From Defluviimonas aquaemixtae (GTDB lineage Bacteria; Pseudomonadota; Alphaproteobacteria; Rhodobacterales; Rhodobacteraceae): a stretch of 64,000 nt of DNA. Below, one piece after another: positions 7,925 to 15,926 of the stretch. Made by a program: the position numbers and the translations under genes. The DNA is taken from NCBI RefSeq assembly GCF_900302475.1, contig NZ_OMOQ01000001.1:1798001-1862000 (forward strand), given 5' to 3'. The stretch's first letter is position 1; every line of letters starts with the position of its first letter. The notes below the pieces were generated by a model. It was not told the origin of the DNA, made no database searches, and saw only the letters and a list, made by a program, of their open reading frames with translations.

Positions 7925-9304
7925 TCAGCCAGTGTCGGCTGGCAGACGGATGCGGACTTCGAGACCGCCGCCGGTCCGATTCGCGAGCTCGATGGACCCA
8001 CCATGTCCATGGATGATGGTCCGCGCGATGGCCAGGCCCAGCCCCGCGCCGCCGGTATCGCGCGAGCGCGACTTTTCGATCCGGTAGAAGGGTTCGAAGA
8101 CGCGCTCCTGCTCAGCCTCCGGGATGCCCGGGCCACGATCACGGACGCAAAGCTCGATCATCTCGCCAGTCCGCTTCACGGCAACCTCCACCTCGCCGCC
8201 ATAGCGCAACCCGTTCTCGATGACGTTGCGCAGCGCGCGGCGCATCGACTTGGGCCGGATGCGGGCGATCAGGCCGGGTTCGGCCTCGATGCCGAACCCG
8301 GCCGCCATGTCGTCGCGCAGGGTCGCGAGGAAGGCGGCGATGTCGGCCCGTTCGGTCGGTTCCGACGTTGCCATGCCGCGGGCGAAGGCCAGCGTCCCAT
8401 CGACCATCTCCTGCATCTCCTCGATCGATACGACCAGCTTCTCACGGCTTTCGGCGTCGTCGATCATCTCGGCCCGGACGCGCATCGCGGTCAGCGGCGA
8501 GCGCAGGTCGTGGCTCAGCGCCGCGATCAGGCGCGTGCGATCGCCGATGAAGCGCGAAAGCCGCTCCTGCATCCGGTTGAAGGCGCATGCCAGGTCGCGG
8601 ATCTCCGACGGGCCGGCGGGTTCGATCGCGGCGGTTGCCTCGCCACGGCCAAGCCGGTCGGCCGCGCGTGACAGGTGCTTGAGCGGCCGGGTGATCCGGG
8701 TCAAGATGAACCAGAACGCGGCGATCAGCAGCAACGCCGCCGTCAGGCCGAAACTGAGGGCGGAGGCCCAGGCCCATTGCAGGGGCGGCCTCTGGAACCG
8801 CGTGGCGACGTTCAGCCACCGTCCGTCGGACAGCGCGATCGAGAGCCGCATCTCGATCGCGGCGAGTTGCCCCTCCATCATGGCCAGATGCATCTGGGCC
8901 ATGTCCGAGGACATGTGCGGCAACGGCATGACACTGCCGACGACCTCGTGCAGCTCGACCCGGATGTCGCGTTCGCGATCGCCCAGCAGCGCGCGGATGC
9001 GCGCCTCCACCGCGCCGGTGCCGCGATGGTCGCGGTGATCGACCTCCGGGCGGCCGGCGATGCCGAACCGGACCAGCGGCGAATCCGCCGCGCGCAGGAT
9101 GGCCTCGTGCAGCGGCTCGGGCGCCTCCTCGATCAGGCGCGCGACATTGGCCGCCCGCGCCGCGGCCTCGGAGCCGAGCGCCGCCCGGACCGCGAGGCTG
9201 CGCTCATCGACAAAGAGCCACAGGCTGATCGCCTGCGCGACCGCCAGCGCGGCGACGATCAGCAGCACGAGCTGGCCGCGAATGCTGTCGGGGAACCCCG
9301 GCAT
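7925..9304 (-). CDS. Sensor histidine kinase with Met-rich sensor domain
   Basis: A 459-residue membrane kinase. TM1 spans about 10-31 and TM2 about 178-200, enclosing a periplasmic sensor of some 145 residues. A HAMP segment follows, then the H-box ALSHDLRSPLT with His265, an N-box (NVIENGLRYGG), a G1 box (DRGPGIPE) and a C-terminal GAGLGLAI. The sensor loop carries a Met/His cluster (MPLPHMSSDMAQMHLAMM, about 126-143) that could bind Cu or Ag ions. Its ATG shares one base with the stop of the response regulator (TGATG), so the pair is coupled. The genomic setting suggests a metal or envelope stimulus; that is inference. Confidence 0.9.
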   Translation of the reverse strand: MPGFPDSIRGQLVLLIVAALAVAQAISLWLFVDERSLAVRAALGSEAAARAANVARLIEEAPEPLHEAILRAADSPLVRFGIAGRPEVDHRDHRGTGAVEARIRALLGDRERDIRVELHEVVGSVMPLPHMSSDMAQMHLAMMEGQLAAIEMRLSIALSDGRWLNVATRFQRPPLQWAWASALSFGLTAALLLIAAFWFILTRITRPLKHLSRAADRLGRGEATAAIEPAGPSEIRDLACAFNRMQERLSRFIGDRTRLIAALSHDLRSPLTAMRVRAEMIDDAESREKLVVSIEEMQEMVDGTLAFARGMATSEPTERADIAAFLATLRDDMAAGFGIEAEPGLIARIRPKSMRRALRNVIENGLRYGGEVEVAVKRTGEMIELCVRDRGPGIPEAEQERVFEPFYRIEKSRSRDTGGAGLGLAIARTIIHGHGGSIELANRTGGGLEVRIRLPADTG

Positions 9305-10026
9305 CAGCCAAGCACCGTCACGTCGGTCGCCAGCGAATAGCCGCCGCCGCGCACCGTCGTGATGATCTTCGGGCGGGTCGGGTCCGCTTCGATCTTGCGC
9401 CTGAGCCGGCTGACCTGATTGTCGATCGCGCGGTCGAAGGCTTGCGCGGCGCGTCCCGCCGTCAGGTCGAGAAGCTGATCGCGGCTGAGAATGACGCGCG
9501 GCCGCTCCAATAGAACGGTCAGAAGCCTGAACTCCGCCGTGGTCAGTTCCGTCTCGCTGCCGTCTTCGGCCACAAGGACCTTGCGGTCCGGATCGAATAC
9601 CCAGTTCGCAAAGGCGACGCGGCGGCCCGACAGCGCCCCGCCATAGGGCTCGGTCCGCTCGGCGCGGCGCAGGATCGCCTTGATCCGTGCCAGCAGCTCT
9701 CGCGGATTGAAGGGCTTCGGCAGATAGTCGTCAGCGCCGATCTCAAGACCGACGATGCGGTCGGTATCCTCGCCGAGCGCGGTCAGCATCAGGATCGGCA
9801 CCTTGCCCTCGGCCGACAGGCGCCGGCAGACCGACAGCCCGTCCTCGCCGGGCATCATCACGTCGAGCACGATGAGGTCGAACTTCCCCGTCGCGAGTGT
9901 CGCATCCATCTCGGCCGCGTCCCGCGCGGCGGTGGCGCGCATGCCGTTGCGCTCCAGATAGCGGCTGACGGCGTCGCGGATATCGCGGTGATCGTCGACG
10001 ATCAGGATGTGGGGCGTGTCATTCAT
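9304..10026 (-). CDS. OmpR-family response regulator
   Basis: A 240-residue response regulator. The receiver domain (about 5-115) has the acidic pair DD (11-12), phospho-acceptor Asp55 in LIVLDVMMPG, and Lys in YLPKPF. A winged-helix trans_reg_C domain (about 140-235) ends with RGGGYSL. The start at 10026 gives the typical short N-terminus. It is divergent from the Met-rich EF-hand protein gene; the 170-base gap holds two direct TTGCGACA repeats ten bases apart, the usual layout of OmpR-type sites. It therefore probably controls that gene and itself. Confidence 0.92.
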   Translation of the reverse strand: MNDTPHILIVDDHRDIRDAVSRYLERNGMRATAARDAAEMDATLATGKFDLIVLDVMMPGEDGLSVCRRLSAEGKVPILMLTALGEDTDRIVGLEIGADDYLPKPFNPRELLARIKAILRRAERTEPYGGALSGRRVAFANWVFDPDRKVLVAEDGSETELTTAEFRLLTVLLERPRVILSRDQLLDLTAGRAAQAFDRAIDNQVSRLRRKIEADPTRPKIITTVRGGGYSLATDVTVLG

Positions 10027-10069
10027 GCTTGAAATGTATGCGACCTTGGCCCGCTTTTTCCCCGGAAAA

Positions 10070-10115
10070 TTGTCGCAGTCCGTAACCGCCGACCGGCTTG
10101 CGACAGATTGCGACA
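10070..10115. promoter_or_regulatory. Candidate response-regulator boxes (TTGCGACA repeats)
   Basis: TTGCGACA occurs at 10098-10105 and again at 10108-10115, a ten-base period that matches tandem OmpR-family dimer sites. An inverted copy (TGTCGCA) lies at 10071-10077. These sit midway between the divergent response-regulator and EF-hand genes. Confidence 0.6.
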
Positions 10116-10197
10116 AATCGGCTTTCGTCGGGCATGGCGGTGCGTGGTGGCGGGTCCATATTGCGGGTATCGCAACGACGAACATGAGGTGATGTTC

Positions 10198-10878
10198 ATG
10201 ACACGCAAATCGCTTTTCGCCATCGGGCTTGTCGCCGCAGCCGTCGTCGCCGCGGCCGCCTATGCCGATCCTTGGCACGGCCAGGGCGCAGGTCCGGGCA
10301 TGATGAACCAGCAGGGCGGCTACGGCATGATGGGCGGCCCCGGAATGATGGGTGGCCAAGGCATGATGGGTGGACCCGGCATGATGGGCGGCCAGTTCGG
10401 CGGCTCGGACGACATGATGCGGATGATGATGCGCATGCACGGCCAGATGATGGGCGGCGGCATGATGGGCGGCATCGGCCCGCAGGGCGGCTTCATGCCG
10501 GACGGCATGATGGGCGGTGTGGGGCCGATGATGGAAGCGTTCGACGCCGACGGCGACGCCAACGTGACCCCGGAGGAGCTGCGCGCCGGGCTCGAGGCAC
10601 GCCATGCCGAATTCGACGCGGACGGCGACGGCGCGCTCTCGCTTGCCGAGTTCGAGGCGCTCCATGGCGCGCTGATCCGGGACGCCATGGTCGACCGCTT
10701 CCAGTCGCTCGACAACGACGGCGACGGCCGTGTCACCAAGGAGGAAATGGCGGTACCGGCCGACCGCATGGAGGCCATGCTCGAGTTGCGCGGCCGCATG
10801 TTCGGCGGCCCGGCCGATCAGCGACCGACCGAACCCGGGACGAATGGTGGCCAGATGCCGATGATGGATAACAACTGA
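10198..10878 (+). CDS. Exported Met-rich EF-hand protein
   Basis: A 226-residue exported protein. After a signal peptide (cleaved near AYA-DP, residue 23) comes a Met/Gly region (34-115) dominated by GMMGG motifs. Three EF-hand-like loops follow: DADGDANVTPEE (from about 116), DADGDGALSLAE (from about 140) and DNDGDGRVTKEE (from about 172). The tail is Met/Asn-rich. The Met-rich half could bind Cu(I) and the EF loops Ca(II); both are inferences. The ATG at 10198 is chosen because GAGGTG lies six bases before it; an in-frame ATG six bases upstream overlaps that site. First gene of a plus-strand run through the Cu+ ATPase; divergent from the two-component system that probably regulates it. Confidence 0.8.
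   Translation: MTRKSLFAIGLVAAAVVAAAAYADPWHGQGAGPGMMNQQGGYGMMGGPGMMGGQGMMGGPGMMGGQFGGSDDMMRMMMRMHGQMMGGGMMGGIGPQGGFMPDGMMGGVGPMMEAFDADGDANVTPEELRAGLEARHAEFDADGDGALSLAEFEALHGALIRDAMVDRFQSLDNDGDGRVTKEEMAVPADRMEAMLELRGRMFGGPADQRPTEPGTNGGQMPMMDNN
10324..10395 (+). repeat. Four tandem 18-base repeats coding GMMGG(P/Q)
   Basis: Four in-phase 18-base units lie at 10324, 10342, 10360 and 10378, each of the form GGmATGATGGGyGGmCCm. They encode the Met-Met-Gly-Gly motifs of the exported EF-hand protein. An in-frame tandem array can gain or lose units without breaking the frame. Confidence 0.85.
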
Positions 10879-10939
10879 CCAGACCCCGTTTGCCCGCCCC
10901 GGGCCGGCAAACGGGAAACTTCTGACCTGGAGACGAGCA

Positions 10940-11038
10940 ATGATGGGATTTGGATTTGGCGGGCTGTGGATGCTCTTGATCGCGGTTCTGGTCATCCTCG
11001 CGATTCTCGCGCTGGTGAAGTATGTCAGCAAGGGATGA
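10940..11038 (+). CDS. 32-residue single-span membrane peptide
   Basis: A short frame ATG ATG GGA ... GGA TGA encodes 32 residues: a Gly/Phe-rich start (MMGFGFGGL), a hydrophobic span (about 10-25, rich in Leu, Ile and Val) and a basic tail KYVSKG. A GGAGA motif precedes the ATG by about seven bases. It lies 61 bases after the EF-hand protein and 12 bases before the DUF302 gene, tightly packed on the same strand. The clear TM span, ribosome site and operon position support a real small membrane protein. No family is recognised. Confidence 0.6.
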   Translation: MMGFGFGGLWMLLIAVLVILAILALVKYVSKG

Positions 11039-11050
11039 GCGGAGGCGGAC

Positions 11051-11437
11051 ATGACCTATACGCACGATCGGATGATCCCCGGTGCCGATTTCGACGAGGT
11101 TGACCGGCGGGTCCGGGCGGCGCTCGGCGACAGGGGCTTCGGCGTCCTGACCGAGATCGACGTGAAGGCCACGATGAAGAAGAAGCTCGACGCCGAGATG
11201 GAGCCCTACCGGATCCTCGGCGCCTGCAACCCGCAGATGGCCCACAAGGCGCTGGAGATCGAGCCCCGGGTCGGCGCGATGCTGCCGTGCAACGTCATCC
11301 TGCGGCAGGTCGAAGGCGGCGTCGAGATCAGCGCCATCGACCCCGTCGCCTCGATGGCGGCGATCGACAACGCCCGGCTCAAGGGCCTCGCCGGCCAGGT
11401 GCGCGAGATGTTGAAGGAGGCGATCGAGGCCGCCTGA
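11051..11437 (+). CDS. DUF302 family protein
   Basis: A 128-residue soluble protein of the DUF302 fold. It shows the typical start (YTHDRMIPGADFDEV), the central ILGACNPQMAHKAL segment and the AMLPCNVILRQ strand. DUF302 proteins are common beside metal-resistance and sulfur-oxidation genes; the function is unknown. Two Cys residues (in GACNP and LPCNV) are conserved in many members and may be a metal or redox site. It lies 12 bases after the 32-residue peptide gene in the same run, upstream of the TVP38-type protein. Confidence 0.88.
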   Translation: MTYTHDRMIPGADFDEVDRRVRAALGDRGFGVLTEIDVKATMKKKLDAEMEPYRILGACNPQMAHKALEIEPRVGAMLPCNVILRQVEGGVEISAIDPVASMAAIDNARLKGLAGQVREMLKEAIEAA

Positions 11438-11509
11438 CCATGCTTGCGCCAGTGGCGCGGGCGGCGGAAGATGTGCGGCGCGATAGCCTCATGCAGATCG
11501 GATGACGCC

Positions 11510-12232
11510 ATGACGCGGGAACCACACCCGCAGCCGCCGCCGGAAGGCCGCGCCAAGGGGCGCGATCTTTGGCGTGCCGTTGCGGCCGTCGCGATCCTTG
11601 GATTCGTCCTGCTTGCCGTCTTCGGCTGGGACCTTCCGGCCGATCTCAAGTCCGCCCTGTCGCGGGACCGGATCGAGGCCCTGGTGGAGAATGCCGGCCT
11701 TCTCGGCCCGGTGGTGATCGTCGGGCTCATGACCGTGGCCATCGTCGCGACCCCGATCCCGAGCGCGCCGATCGCGCTCGCGGCCGGCGCGGCCTATGGC
11801 CATGTCGTCGGCACGGCCTATATCGTCATCGGGGCCGAACTGGGGGCGATGATCGCCTTCGGCCTCGCCCGGTTCCTCGGGCGCGACGTGCTGCTCAGGT
11901 GGCTTGGTGACAAGGTCGATATCGGGCTTCTCGGCTCGCAGAACGCGCTGTCGCTGACCGTGTTCGCAAGCCGGCTCATGCCCTTCGTGTCGTTCGACCT
12001 CGTGAGCTATGCCGCGGGGCTGAGTTGCCTGCATTTCTGGCGCTTCAGCCTGGCGACGCTGGCGGGGATCATTCCGGCGAGCTTTCTTCTGGCGCATTTC
12101 GGCAGCGAGGTCGCCAGCGCGGAGATCGGGCGCATGACCTGGGCCGTGCTTGGGCTCGGCCTTCTCACCGGCGCACCGCTGATCTGGGCGGCAATACGCG
12201 GCCATCTGCGCCGGAATTCGGGCGGGTCTTGA
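11510..12232 (+). CDS. TVP38/TMEM64-family membrane protein
   Basis: A 240-residue inner-membrane protein of the DedA-like TVP38/TMEM64 (VTT domain) family. After a Pro-rich cytosolic start and one span (about 25-43) comes the conserved core [18 protein letters not shown], then [27 protein letters not shown] and a C-terminal span. Related proteins act as lipid scramblases or transporters, and some occur in mercury or copper loci. The ATG at 11510 has the sequence MTREPHP; the frame upstream overlaps no gene but has no ribosome site. It ends 23 bases before the TTGACC of the ATPase promoter is completed, so that promoter starts inside its last codons. Confidence 0.85.
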   Translation: MTREPHPQPPPEGRAKGRDLWRAVAAVAILGFVLLAVFGWDLPADLKSALSRDRIEALVENAGLLGPVVIVGLMTVAIVATPIPSAPIALAAGAAYGHVVGTAYIVIGAELGAMIAFGLARFLGRDVLLRWLGDKVDIGLLGSQNALSLTVFASRLMPFVSFDLVSYAAGLSCLHFWRFSLATLAGIIPASFLLAHFGSEVASAEIGRMTWAVLGLGLLTGAPLIWAAIRGHLRRNSGGS

Positions 12233-12259
12233 CCTTCCAGTCACTGGAAGCCCCATCTT
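12229..12259 (+). promoter_or_regulatory. CueR-type promoter of Cu+ ATPase gene
   Basis: TTGACC (12229-12234), a 19-base spacer and CATCTT (12254-12259). The spacer holds the perfect dyad CTTCCAGT-C-ACTGGAAG (12234-12250). Same design as the cueR promoter. It overlaps the 3' end of the preceding coding sequence by four bases. Confidence 0.8.
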
Positions 12260-12302
12260 GGTGCAAAGCTTCGTTGAGGGAGTCCCAGGAGATGGCCAGC
12301 AA

Positions 12303-14681
12303 TTGAGACACGCGCATTCCGCAGCCGACACCGCCGAGGCCGGATCCGGCCAAGAACAGGCCGGCACGATCTACACCTGCCCCATGCATCCCGAAATCAG
12401 GCAGTCCGGACCGGGCGACTGTCCGGAATGCGGCATGCATCTGGTTCCAGAGGGCGAGGCTGCAGAGCACGGGCACCATCATTGCGGCCACGACCATGCG
12501 GCTGAGGTTGCGTCGGGGCGCTACGACGCCGTGCCGGCTGGTCACACGGGCCCCGTCTATACCTGCCCGATGCATCCCGAGGTGCGCCAGACCCATCCCG
12601 GCTCCTGCCCGATCTGCGGCATGGGGCTGGAACTGGAATCCGCCGCGATGGCCGAGGAAGGCCCGAACCCGGAGCTTGTCGATTTCACCCGCCGCTTCTG
12701 GGTTGGCGTGGCGCTCTCCCTGCCGATCCTCGTCCTGACGATGGGGCCGCTTCTGGGTTTCGGCGCCGTGCGCGAGGTCTTCGGCGAACGCGCGGCCCTC
12801 TGGATCGAACTCGTGCTCGGCACGCCGGTCGTCTTGTGGTGCGGCTGGCCGTTCCTGGTGCGTGGTTGGAACTCGTTCCGCAGCCTCAATCTCAACATGT
12901 TCAGCCTGATCGCCATGGGGGTGATGGCCGCCTGGATCTTCAGCGTGGTCGCGGTGCTGGCGCCCGGCATCTTCCCCGAGGGCTTCCGCGACGCCGAGGG
13001 CCATGTCGAGGTCTATTTCGAGGCCGCGGCGGTGATCGTCACGCTCGTGCTTCTGGGCCAGGTGATGGAACTCCGCGCCCGCGAAGGGACCGGCAAGGCG
13101 ATCCGGGCGCTTCTGGACATGGCCGCGAAGACCGCGCGCGTGATCCGCGCCAATGGAGCCGAGGAGGAAATCCCTCTCGAACAGGTGCAGGTCGGCGACC
13201 GGCTGCGCGTCCGCCCCGGCGACAAGGTGCCGGTCGACGGCGTCGTGACCGGGGGCCGCTCGTCGATTGACGAGTCGATGATCACCGGCGAGCCGGTGCC
13301 GGTCGAGAAGGTCGCGGGCGACCCGGTCACGGGCGCAACGATCAACGGTACCGGTAGTCTGATCATGGAGGCGACCCGCGTCGGCGCCGACACGATGCTG
13401 AGCCAGATCGTCGAGATGGTGGCGGCGGCGCAGCGCAGCCGGGCGCCGATCCAGAAATACGCCGACAAGGTCTCGGGCTGGTTCGTTCCGGCGGTGATCG
13501 GGATCGCGGTGCTGGCCTTCGTTGGCTGGGCGCTCTGGGGGCCGGAACCGGCGCTCTCCTACGGGCTCATCGCTGCAGTCTCGGTTCTCATCATCGCCTG
13601 TCCCTGCGCGCTGGGTCTGGCGACGCCGATGTCGATCATGACCGCCACCGGGCGCGGCGCGCAGGCTGGGGTCCTCATCAAGAACGCCGAGGCGCTGGAG
13701 CGGTTCGAGAAGGTCGACACGCTCATCGTCGACAAGACCGGCACGCTGACCGAGGGCAAGCCGAAGCTTGTCGACGTCTTCCCCGAACCGGGCCACGACG
13801 AGACCGAGGTGCTGCGCCTCGCCGCCTCGCTCGAACGCGGATCGGAGCATCCCCTGGCCGAGGCGATCGTTGCGGGTGCGGCAGAGTGCGGTGTCGATAT
13901 GGCCGATGCGAAGGAGTTCGAGGCGGTGACCGGCAAGGGCGTGACCGGCAAGGTCGACGGCAGGCCAGTGGCGCTCGGCAACCTGAGTCTCCTCGCCGAT
14001 CTCGGTCTCGATGCGGGCGCGCCGGCCGACAAGGCGAATGCCCGCCGCGACGCGGGCGAGACGGTGATGTTCGTCGTCGTCGAGGGCGAGGTCGCAGGCC
14101 TCGTCAGCGTCGCCGACCCGGTGAAGGAGACGACACCCGCCGCGCTGAAGGCGCTGCACGATCTCGGCTTCCGCATCATCATGGCCACCGGCGACAACGA
14201 GCGCACCGCAAGAGCCGTGGCCGCGCGCCTCGGCATCGACGAGATCCGCGCCGATGTTCTGCCAGAGGACAAGGCACGCATCATCAAGGAACTGCAAGAC
14301 GGGGGCGCCAAGGTCGCGATGGCGGGCGACGGCGTGAACGACGCGCCCGCCCTCGCGCAGGCCGATGTCGGCATCGCCATGGGCACCGGTGCGGACGTGG
14401 CGATCGAAAGCGCGGGCTTCACGCTCGTCAAGGGCAACCTCGACGGCATCGTCCGCGCCCGCCGGCTGGCCCGCGCGACGATGCGCAACATCCGCCAGAA
14501 CCTGTTCTTCGCGCTGATCTACAATGCCGCGGGCGTGCCCATCGCGGCGGGCGTGCTGTTCCCGGTCTTCGGCATCCTCATCAGCCCGATGTTCGCCGCC
14601 TTCGCGATGAGCGCCTCGTCGATCTCCGTCGTGCTAAACTCGCTCAGGCTGCGCAGCGCCAACATCTCGGAAGGAGAGTGA
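12303..14681 (+). CDS. Cu+-exporting P1B-type ATPase
   Basis: A 792-residue copper-efflux ATPase. In place of HMA domains it has two short metal-binding zinc-ribbon-like modules, each CPMHPE...CPxCGM (about 26-45 and 88-107), separated by a His-rich linker ([10 protein letters not shown]). Eight TM segments, the CPC motif in [13 protein letters not shown], the phosphorylation site DKTGTLT and [10 protein letters not shown] are all present. YN and MSASS residues in the last two spans fit P1B-1 (Cu+/Ag+). The start is uncertain: the CueR-type promoter ending at 12259 requires a start downstream of about 12266. The first in-frame option there is TTG at 12303, with AGGAG eleven bases upstream; an in-frame TTG at 12258 would lie inside the promoter. 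Confidence 0.93.
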   Translation: MRHAHSAADTAEAGSGQEQAGTIYTCPMHPEIRQSGPGDCPECGMHLVPEGEAAEHGHHHCGHDHAAEVASGRYDAVPAGHTGPVYTCPMHPEVRQTHPGSCPICGMGLELESAAMAEEGPNPELVDFTRRFWVGVALSLPILVLTMGPLLGFGAVREVFGERAALWIELVLGTPVVLWCGWPFLVRGWNSFRSLNLNMFSLIAMGVMAAWIFSVVAVLAPGIFPEGFRDAEGHVEVYFEAAAVIVTLVLLGQVMELRAREGTGKAIRALLDMAAKTARVIRANGAEEEIPLEQVQVGDRLRVRPGDKVPVDGVVTGGRSSIDESMITGEPVPVEKVAGDPVTGATINGTGSLIMEATRVGADTMLSQIVEMVAAAQRSRAPIQKYADKVSGWFVPAVIGIAVLAFVGWALWGPEPALSYGLIAAVSVLIIACPCALGLATPMSIMTATGRGAQAGVLIKNAEALERFEKVDTLIVDKTGTLTEGKPKLVDVFPEPGHDETEVLRLAASLERGSEHPLAEAIVAGAAECGVDMADAKEFEAVTGKGVTGKVDGRPVALGNLSLLADLGLDAGAPADKANARRDAGETVMFVVVEGEVAGLVSVADPVKETTPAALKALHDLGFRIIMATGDNERTARAVAARLGIDEIRADVLPEDKARIIKELQDGGAKVAMAGDGVNDAPALAQADVGIAMGTGADVAIESAGFTLVKGNLDGIVRARRLARATMRNIRQNLFFALIYNAAGVPIAAGVLFPVFGILISPMFAAFAMSASSISVVLNSLRLRSANISEGE

Positions 14682-14682
14682 C

Positions 14683-15297
14683 ATGACCGACCTGCGGCCC
14701 GTCCTCCTCCTGCGCGCCATGCTTGCCGCGCTCCTCATCCTCGGAGCGCGCGCGGGCGCCGCGCTTGCCCACAGCTTCTCGATCGGCATCCTGGCCACGG
14801 GCGACGGGGCCGAGGCGCGGCTCGCCTCCGCCGTGCGCGGCTTCCTGATCGCCTCGGCCGAACGCGACTCACATCCCGACGAGACCTCCGACGGCCATAT
14901 CGGCGGGCTCGACGTCCATATCGTTCCGCTGCCCGGGGCCGCGGCGGCAGGGATCAAGGGGCTCATGGGAACACGACCGGCGACGCTGGATTTCCTGCTG
15001 CTCCTCGATGGCAAGGCGTCAGAGCCGCCACGGCCCGGAACGCTGCCGGGGCTGACATCGGACACGATCTTCCTGCATCCGGGGGAGTTGCCCGAAACCC
15101 GGCAGGACCCGGGCCGCGCGGAAAGCTTCGCCGCCCGCTTCCGCGCCGCCTATGGCATCGCCCCCGATCAGGCCGCCGCCGAGGGCTACAACGCAGCGCG
15201 GCGCATCGATCTTGCGGTGCGCCCGCTCGGCACAGTGGGGGACGACGCAGCGCTCGTCCGGTCGCTCACCGAGACCCAGGGCAGGATCGAATGGTAG
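14683..15297 (+). CDS. Exported protein, periplasmic-binding-like, end of Cu operon
   Basis: A 204-residue protein with a signal peptide (to about residue 29, ALA-HS). The mature part has short alternating strand and helix patterns. Its C-terminus (AYGIAPDQAAAEGYNAARRIDLAV) recalls receptor-type ABC binding proteins, where AxxGYDAA occurs near the end; at 204 residues it is about half their usual length. No firm family assignment. Its AAGGAG ribosome site lies in the ATPase stop region and the gap is one base, so it is co-translated with the ATPase. A copper role is inferred from position only. Confidence 0.6.
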   Translation: MTDLRPVLLLRAMLAALLILGARAGAALAHSFSIGILATGDGAEARLASAVRGFLIASAERDSHPDETSDGHIGGLDVHIVPLPGAAAAGIKGLMGTRPATLDFLLLLDGKASEPPRPGTLPGLTSDTIFLHPGELPETRQDPGRAESFAARFRAAYGIAPDQAAAEGYNAARRIDLAVRPLGTVGDDAALVRSLTETQGRIEW

Positions 15298-15926
15298 CAG
15301 GCACTCGTACCAAAGCTACGGATGGTGTGACGGCCGAATTAGGGACTTGTCCACCGGCGATCCGCCTGGCACCGACCGCGCGCTGAGGCCGCCGTGTTCC
15401 TCGCCCGCGCGGACCGTTCCATCGTAGCGCTTCGGTATGAAGGCGCGCTCGATGCACCGCAGCCGGTTTCCCGCCTGATGCCAAGCGCACAAGCATTCAA
15501 CACGATCGGTTGTGGCCATTCATGTCGGTTTCGTCGCCCTGAGTGTGCAAGGACGAACCCCCGGGTCTTGCAACAACGAGTGTAACCTTGAAGCCCAACT
15601 TCGTGACATCACGCGGAGACCGTCGACTGGCGGCGCACTTTCGGATGCTGCATGTCGCGAAATTCCAGACCTGACATTCAGTCGGAGTAGGCTCCTCGCG
15701 CGAGTGTCGCGCATTGTGTGAGGTCAAGTGGTGCGCATTTTCGCGGGCGCCGCGAAAGTCCGGTCTCACGGGCTGCGCCGCGGCGTCGCTATACTCAGTC
15801 GAACGGCAGGAGCGGGCCGTCTGCAACGCGCCTGAAGTCAGTTTAGAGCTCAAAGTATCAAACGCTGCGCTTCAGGCCAGCGGCTACGACAGCCTCAATC
15901 CTCGCCCTTGCCGCGCCAAGGATAGC
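15298..15926. other. Intergenic, no gene recognised
   Basis: A 629-base gap between convergent genes (Cu operon end and DUF3179 protein). Several open frames exist on both strands but none has a ribosome site with recognisable sequence. Fragments near 15735-15800 (cgcGGGCGCCGCGAAAGTCCGG, GCTGCGCCGCGG) resemble pieces of the dispersed intergenic repeat. I see no RNA gene. Confidence 0.5.

Noticed and set aside
12258..12302. In-frame upstream TTG start for the Cu+ ATPase
   Set aside because: It lies inside the -10 region of the CueR-type promoter, so a transcript from that promoter could not include it.
12165..14297. 710-codon minus-strand frame opposite the Cu+ ATPase
   Set aside because: No motif, Arg/His-rich; the plus-strand frame has CPC, DKTGT and [10 protein letters not shown].
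15298..15926. Short frames in the gap after the copper operon as genes
   Set aside because: No ribosome sites, no recognisable motifs, and overlapping frames on both strands.
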